Origin: Paraglomus occultum
Taxonomy: Eukaryota > Glomeromycota > Glomeromycetes > Paraglomerales > Paraglomeraceae
DNA length: 11,457 nucleotides
Reading direction: 5' to 3'
Assembly (NCBI GenBank): GCA_910592205.1
Contig: CAJVPJ010001205.1
Coordinates: 1 to 11,457 of the forward strand
Part shown: positions 7,270 to 11,457 of the stretch, one piece after another
Numbering within the stretch: position 1 is the first letter of the stretch
How the letters are laid out: every line of letters begins with the position of its first letter
Position numbers and translations under genes: made by a program
The notes under the pieces: generated by a model
The model's input: only the letters and a program-made list of their open reading frames with translations
Database searches by the model: none
Told to the model about the DNA's origin: nothing

Positions 7270-7510
7270 TACCGAAAAAAGGCTATGTAACATTCAGCTT
7301 TTGTGGTGAATAGGATGCGTTCGCTCGAGCTTAAGAAAAGCCCTGTCGTCTGGGGGCCTGATTGTAAATGATTTACTTGTTGTGAACGTTCAATATCCGC
7401 TCCGAAAAGCCTATTAGCTTGGGCCTGTGGTGAACAGGATACATGGACCACTGATTGAAGGCGCTCCGTGTCCACGGCACGCGAAGATTACCCCGTCAGG
7501 TACCCCAACC
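7270..7510. repeat. GC-richer patch with two diverged copies of a short unit
   Basis: This patch stands out from its AT-rich surroundings. TGTGGTGAATAGGATGC near 7303 recurs as TGTGGTGAACAGGATAC near 7425. AAAAGCC followed by GGGCCTG recurs (about 7335-7361 and 7406-7426). TTGTGAACGTTC near 7380 recurs as CTGTGAACGTTC near 7535. The minus strand is open for 68 codons (7475-7269), but the repeats make this more likely a side effect. A small stem CCGTG-TC-CACGG lies near 7467. It may be a remnant of a mobile element or a degraded RNA-coding unit; I cannot assign it. Confidence 0.4.
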
Positions 7511-7865
7511 TTGACTTTGGTAATTTGAGCCGGCTGTGAACGTTCTCATTGGTTCTTGACTACAATGACGCGGTTTACTCATGTCTTTTATTATTAGCAC
7601 CGAACCGATCAATACAATGATGTCAAACCAAGAGTCTTAAGCAATGTGAGCCGCATCAGCACATCAAAGACTTGTCCGAATGACATATTTTTCTCTGCGG
7701 CCATAAAGATTCAAAGGTATCAATCATGCTGTGACACTAATAAATATGTTGGAATTACTTCTTTAACATAATGTAGTTATTATTAATAGTTACATTACAT
7801 ACAAATCCGTGTGTGGACATCTTACCTAAACGCATTATTGTTATCATAACTAGATCAGGAAAAAA
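7511..7865. other. AT-rich spacer, nothing assigned
   Basis: No gene-like frame is recognisable. A weak imperfect palindrome (AATGTAGTTATT...TAGTTACATT) sits near 7770-7800. Confidence 0.5.
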
Positions 7866-8334
7866 TTGAACATTGTATTTGTCTTTGCATATATCAAAAT
7901 TTACGAGTTAATGGAAGGTCTCAAGAAATACTTTGAGAGTCCTGAAATTTGCTCGTCTATGTTGATGAGACTTGGGTGCCAAAAAAAACTTTGTCTTGTA
8001 AATGAAATGTACAAAGAGGTAGTGGCGAAGAGACTGATAGTAATACCAGGAATTTACAAGATGGGCACAAAGAAGAAGCAAAAGAAGCAGAAGTGAGAGC
8101 AAATGTCAGGTGACATCTTTTCATCGCCGAAGAATACACCATTTGTTGGATACACATTTCACTATCCAATCGATACAATCCCAGATCTGTTTGGTGAAAA
8201 CGTCCTGTAAAGGCTTTTCAACTTGGTCACGGACTTGGAGTATTCGTGCATGGATAATTCAAACCTATTGAATGAGCCTGATAATAATTTGCTAAAAAAG
8301 GAGCGAACATTGACTGTCTCCTCCTTAACTTAAA
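7866..8334 (+). other. Coding-like frame of unknown family, interrupted by two stops
   Basis: One plus-strand frame stays open from about 7866 to 8334 except for TGA at 8094-8096 and TAA at 8208-8210. The first ATG in frame is at 7911 (MEGLKKYFESPEICSS), giving 61 residues to the first stop and ending in a Lys/Gln-rich tail (KKKQKKQK). After the stop the frame continues with SSPKNTPFVGYTFHYPID and IPDLFGENV, then a Leu/Asn-rich stretch. Composition is plausible for protein, but I recognise no family, and I see no convincing splice sites that remove the stops. It could be a decayed gene beside the transposon at 8555. The minus strand also has long open stretches here, which weakens the case. 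Confidence 0.28.
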
Positions 8335-8554
8335 CTCGTCGGACTTTTCCTGACGCTTCTTCAACCAGATGAACTTCTCAGAGCAGTATCCTCTTCTTTC
8401 AGAGCTGTATTCTGTTCTACAAGTCAATCAACCGCTGTCACTTTATTTGCGCTGCATACCGACTTTAAGAATTCCTCCTTTCATACGGCCTCCTTCTCTT
8501 CACGACTTTCAGCCTTCCATTTACGATCACACCTTGGCTTCTAGTGTCTGCCCA
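8335..8554. other. Spacer with an open but unassigned plus-strand frame
   Basis: A plus-strand frame without an ATG is open for about 70 codons (roughly 8330-8543; contains FLTLLQPDELLRAVSS), and another begins at 8369. Sequence is rich in TTC/TCT, which by itself avoids stops. No family recognised. Confidence 0.25.
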
Positions 8555-8566
8555 TCTCTATTGTTG

Positions 8567-8672
8567 TATGTCAATTTGGAATTTATGTCAATCTAGAATT
8601 ATGTCAATCTAGAATTGACATATGTCAATTTGGAATTTATCTCAATCTAGAATTGACATATGTCAAATTGGA
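8567..8672. repeat. Subterminal repeat array of the left transposon end
   Basis: TATGTCAATTTGGAAT occurs at 8567 and 8621, with a variant (TATGTCAAATTGGAAT) at 8659. TCAATCTAGAATT occurs three times between them, around 8588, 8604 and 8643. ATTGACATATGTCAAT is a palindrome formed where units meet (about 8614 and 8652). Confidence 0.75.
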
Positions 8673-9369
8673 ATAATCAATGAAGGCAATGTATTTTATT
8701 ATTTATTATCAAGACTATAGTATGTGTTAACCATAATGTATCATATACTCAATTTCATGCTTCTCATATCAAACGCTGATTTGTTTCAGCATAGCAAATA
8801 TAAGTGAGTGAGCTTGTTACAATCTGAACTTTTTGCTCGCAACAAATTTTTTAGAGCCATTTGGGGTTTTCCCCCGGCAACCCACTCTCTGACAAATATA
8901 GCGTATCAATTTTCGACGATAAGTTTATTAGATTCGAATAATATATTACATTATTAGGTACATATCTTTATGTGCTATTACAATTTATTTCATGCAGTTC
9001 TATAGTTAAAATACTGAAGACAAACTAGCTTTACAAACTTGTAAGAAATATGGTTATGCCATATTTAAATTGCATCTATGTTTAGGTATCTACCTGCAAG
9101 AAAATATTATTTCCTTTTTTTACTTATTTATCGCTATCTTACACTATCCTCTCCTTATTCTGACAATCTATTCATGCGACGACTTGCCCGATGTGTGTCA
9201 TCATTAGTGTAGAGGCCAATGTCTTCAACTATCGAAATATGAATTATGTCTGAATTTAGCATTTGAAACTGATGTCAAGTATCGGAGCATTCGTATGCAT
9301 TATTAGTGTAAATGTAATCTAATATCGATGATTATACGATCAGATCAACATTTACAGTCTAACCATATT

Positions 9370-9571
9370 CCAACAATTTGATGCAAGTCATCGATGGGAT
9401 TCTTATCCAATAATCAACCAATAATTTCAATGCAAATCATCGTACGATGGATTTTAGCCAATAATTCAACCAATAATTTCAATGCAAATCATCATACGAA
9501 TTTGAATGCAAACATTAAAATACATTCTACTATATGTTAACACTTGGACCAATAATTTCAATGCAAACCAT
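9370..9571. repeat. Tandem repeats of about 50 bp near the right transposon end, with a 10-bp palindrome
   Basis: Units start at 9370 (diverged), 9418, 9470 and 9549. The core is CCAATAATTTCAATGCAAATC followed in two units by the perfect palindrome ATCGTACGAT (9439 and 9570 region) and in the others by decayed forms. Spacings are 48, 52 and 79 bp, so it is a loose array, not a uniform satellite. Candidate subterminal transposase-binding sites. Confidence 0.75.
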
Positions 9572-9694
9572 CGTACGATTAGATGCATAAATTGGAAAAA
9601 GCGATTGCATTTACTATATCGTTATTTAAGTTGAGGAACGTATCGCATTGATTCTAGATTGACATAAATTCTAAATTGACATACAACATAGAGA

Positions 9695-9893
9695 AACTTA
9701 ATTTTTCACATTTTTAGTCGAGTAACGTCGGGTATTAGGTATATGTAAACCTAACCGTTTACAATTAATCTAAGTTGAAATTTTGCAGAAATATAGCTTA
9801 TTACAAGCGCAAACTACGGCTAAAGTTTCATAAAAATCTGATGGTTTGTTACGGAATTATGATTAACGAAAATTTTAAGGGGTGGTCGGAGAC
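9695..9893. other. AT-rich spacer between transposon and hairpin element
   Basis: No gene, RNA or repeat recognised in these 199 bases. Confidence 0.5.
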
Positions 9894-10155
9894 TTAAGGC
9901 TTTTCAAGGACGTGGGTATGGCCTCAAAACTTAGACGGTAGATACTCTCATGCTTGCTTTACCAGAAAAATAAGGAATTTTTTTTCTTTGCTATAAGCAA
10001 TTGGATAACTGTTCCTACAAAAAATCTATATACATATATAAACTGATAATAACATAATGAAAATGAAGAAAATTCCTTATTTTCTGGTAAAGCAAACATG
10101 AGAGTATCTACCGTCTAAGTTTTGAGGCCATACCCACGTCCTTGAAAAACCTTAA
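9894..10155. repeat. Near-perfect inverted repeat (two 92-bp arms, about 78-bp loop)
   Basis: Bases 9894-9985 and 10064-10155 are reverse complements apart from two transitions, a one-base A-run difference and a slightly different tail. Shared blocks include CAAGGACGTGGGTATGGCC, AAAACTTAGACGGTAGATA and TTTACCAGAAAA. The loop contains an alternating AT stretch (ATATACATATATA). Both ends are TTAAGG/CCTTAA. It could be a small foldback transposon or a locus giving a long hairpin RNA. Without a clear target duplication I do not assign a superfamily. Confidence 0.85.
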
Positions 10156-10807
10156 GGTTTTGAAGTTTATACATCTTTTATTATTGCAATATATATCGGG
10201 TAATGATCGGCGAAAAAACCTCATATTAATATACAGACTTTCATATGTGACTTCCCTTATTACTATGAATATCGTCCCCCCCCAATGTTTCACCTCTCCT
10301 TATTTACCTATATTACGTCAATACATCTTCACAGGGCAAGGGGTGCTTTGTAGTCTAATACTTTTATCTTCATATGCTAAATCAATATAGCATAAGAGTA
10401 TAACTGAGCGTTTTGTCAAGTTTCAAGCACTTAGGCAGTGTAGCGTAAACGATTATCAAAAATAGTATTTTAGTATACATGTATATAACACGAATGTAAT
10501 AATCGACACGTTTCTAAAAATAGGATTCATTTCCGTTGTCAAAACTTGTCCAGATTCTCTATGTGCCTGTTTTAATATTATATCGCACGATTGTAATTGG
10601 TAGGGCACAGAATTTCAATAATGCAATAAAAAGAACAACTTTGTTCATTAACAGTTTGATAGCTTGCTTTACACTATGTTTTAAAAAAAGTTGCGCCAGC
10701 AAAACGAAGAATAAATTAAAAACAAATTGATAATCATAAACGAGTCTTGTTAACTGCCTATTATTGAGTACCCATTTAGGGTCTTAAAGATATAATGCTT
10801 TTGCCAC
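10156..10807. other. AT-rich region, no gene recognised
   Basis: Short open frames (10142-10390 and 10536-10730) lack family resemblance and have AT-rich composition typical of chance. A run of eight C lies near 10277. Confidence 0.5.
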
Positions 10808-11325
10808 CTCCATAAATGCAACCCTCCGTTTTCCGCAATGCAATGGAATTTGCGAATTTTCGTTCGTATTCTAGTGGACTTATTTCCCTAAATGCAATTC
10901 ATGTAATTTACTTAACGTATTTGTTACAGAAAATGATCAACACAAGGTAGTTTCACACTGCAATACCGAGTCAGACATCAACATTATTTATAGGTGACCG
11001 TTTACGCGAAAAAGTTTTAATGGATTAGCAGTGTTATAGATTACTTGTGTAAAGGAAAACTCTTTCAATGTTTGAATTAGAAATTGTTTGTTTTATTTTA
11101 TAAATAGCTTTTAATTAGCGGAGAGCTCTAATTGTTTAACGTAGATATTTAATGAATCACACAATTCTTAGTTAACAATCAGGGAATATTAATTGCCGAA
11201 TATTTTTGCGAAATTATAATAACAGAAAATCTGTTTACTTGACGCAAGTTGTTAAATTATTTTTCCGAACAGGAAAATTTTCCACAAGTACAAATCCAAT
11301 ATAGCGCTCCGTTGCATTTATGGAG
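10808..11325. mobile_element. Possible 518-bp MITE with 15-bp terminal inverted repeats
   Basis: CTCCATAAATGCAAC at 10808-10822 is exactly inverted at 11311-11325, and the next few bases (CCTCCG versus GGAGCG) also suggest pairing with a gap. The interior is very AT-rich with no coding frame; TAAATGCAA recurs at 10889. No target-site duplication seen. A 15-bp match can arise by chance in such AT-rich DNA, hence the moderate confidence. Confidence 0.4.
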
Positions 11326-11354
11326 ATTTTATTGTACGTACGTATTTACTTATA

Positions 11355-11457
11355 CAGTCGACCTCCCATACAGTCACACCGTTGGGAATGACCAAAACCA
11401 GTGACTCTAAGGAGGGGTGACTGTATGGGAGGTTGACCTGTAGTCATGTGATCTATA
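11355..11457 (+). mobile_element. Terminus of a pogo/Tigger-like (Tc1/mariner) DNA transposon, cut by the window edge
   Basis: CAGTCGACCTCCCATACAGT starts right after a TA dinucleotide (11353-11354), as expected for a Tc1/mariner target. The stretch GTTGGGAATGACCAAAACCAGTGACT then leads to an inverted copy of the terminus at 11417-11437. This pattern (CAGT.GACCTC...GTTGGGA...GxxAAA, then the inverted copy) is typical of the ends of pogo/Tigger relatives. The transposase, if any, would lie to the right. The inverted copy ends in CTGTA, so a solo 88-bp foldback is an alternative. Confidence 0.7.

Larger units (their letters stand above)
8555..9694. mobile_element. Non-autonomous DNA transposon, about 1.14 kb, with roughly 40-bp terminal inverted repeats
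   Basis: The left end 8562-8599 (TGTTGTATGTCAATTT.GAA, then TTTATGTCAATCTAGAAT) matches the reverse complement of 9652-9689 with about one mismatch. The outer TCTCTAT also matches, with one inserted T on the left. The interior is AT-rich with no transposase frame. Both ends carry extra internal repeats (8567-8672 and 9370-9571), a layout common in elements whose transposase binds subterminal sites. No target-site duplication is obvious, so the superfamily is unassigned. The high arm identity suggests recent movement. Confidence 0.78.

Noticed and set aside
7908-8102. Leucine-rich minus-strand frame (could suggest a signal peptide)
   Set aside because: The leucine run is the antisense of an AAG/CAG-rich Lys/Gln tract and has no other support.
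9370-9571. CRISPR array
   Set aside because: Only four units, unequal spacing, diverged repeats, a eukaryotic setting, and placement at the end of a transposon.
9894-10155. piggyBac-type element because both ends are TTAA
   Set aside because: TTAA is itself palindromic and so belongs to the inverted repeat. The next bases (GG) do not match the CC-starting ends usual for piggyBac, and no separate duplication is visible.
1-11457. tRNA, rRNA and other structured RNA genes
   Set aside because: I scanned for T-loop (GGTTCRA) and rRNA-like conserved blocks by eye and found none I could support; a covariance-model scan would settle this.

Overview
This window looks like nuclear DNA from a eukaryote, most likely a fungus (my guess is an early-diverging, repeat-rich lineage such as an arbuscular mycorrhizal or entomophthoralean fungus). 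The reasons are short GT..AG introns of about 80-100 bp with visible branch sites, no bacterial-style operons or ribosome binding sites, a fungal-type phosphate transporter, AT-rich spacers, and several inverted-repeat DNA transposons. The organism is inferred; nothing here is a species marker.

Bases 1-1908, minus strand: the front part of a phosphate:H+ symporter gene of the major facilitator superfamily. Exon 1 (1908-1585) is clean. Exons 2 and 3 (1497-1311 and 355-1) keep family landmarks in the right order but are broken in frame. The 955-bp second intron holds a 586-bp inverted-repeat element. A third, partial copy of that element's arm makes up the 3' half of intron 1 and the first bases of exon 2.

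Bases 2049-5150, plus strand: a broken gene for a large fused enzyme. A GMC/cholesterol-oxidase-type FAD oxidoreductase C-terminal half is followed by the family's middle domain and an alpha/beta-hydrolase domain. It was reconstructed from pieces in different frames: ADIVFLVAGTLGTNE, HPVDGCAMG, the TTLYV-type strand, VHGAAMTNE, GYDAWLVDYRKSP, HCVGS, RHEN/FGMVNL and DGYGHLDAWW. At least four introns still have good splice sites. The FAD-binding N-terminus is absent, since only about 140 bp separate the first recognisable piece from the start codon of the divergent transporter. About fifteen frame breaks and at least one nonsense codon mean it is a pseudogene or an indel-ridden assembly.

Bases 5151-8554: AT-rich DNA with no gene I recognise. 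It contains short coding-like frames (5269-5391, 5456-5750, 6577-6759 and 7866-8334) and one GC-richer patch (7270-7510).

Bases 8555-11457: a field of inverted-repeat elements. These are a 1.14-kb element with about 40-bp terminal repeats and internal repeats carrying the palindrome ATCGTACGAT (8555-9694), a nearly perfect 92-bp-arm hairpin (9894-10155), a possible 518-bp MITE (10808-11325), and one end of a pogo/Tigger-like transposon running off the right edge (11355-11457).

The two genes do not form a pathway here. The window reads as decaying single-copy sequence embedded in non-autonomous transposons. I did not find a convincing new biological system. The most unusual point is the sequence shared between a transposon-like arm and a spliceosomal intron/exon junction.
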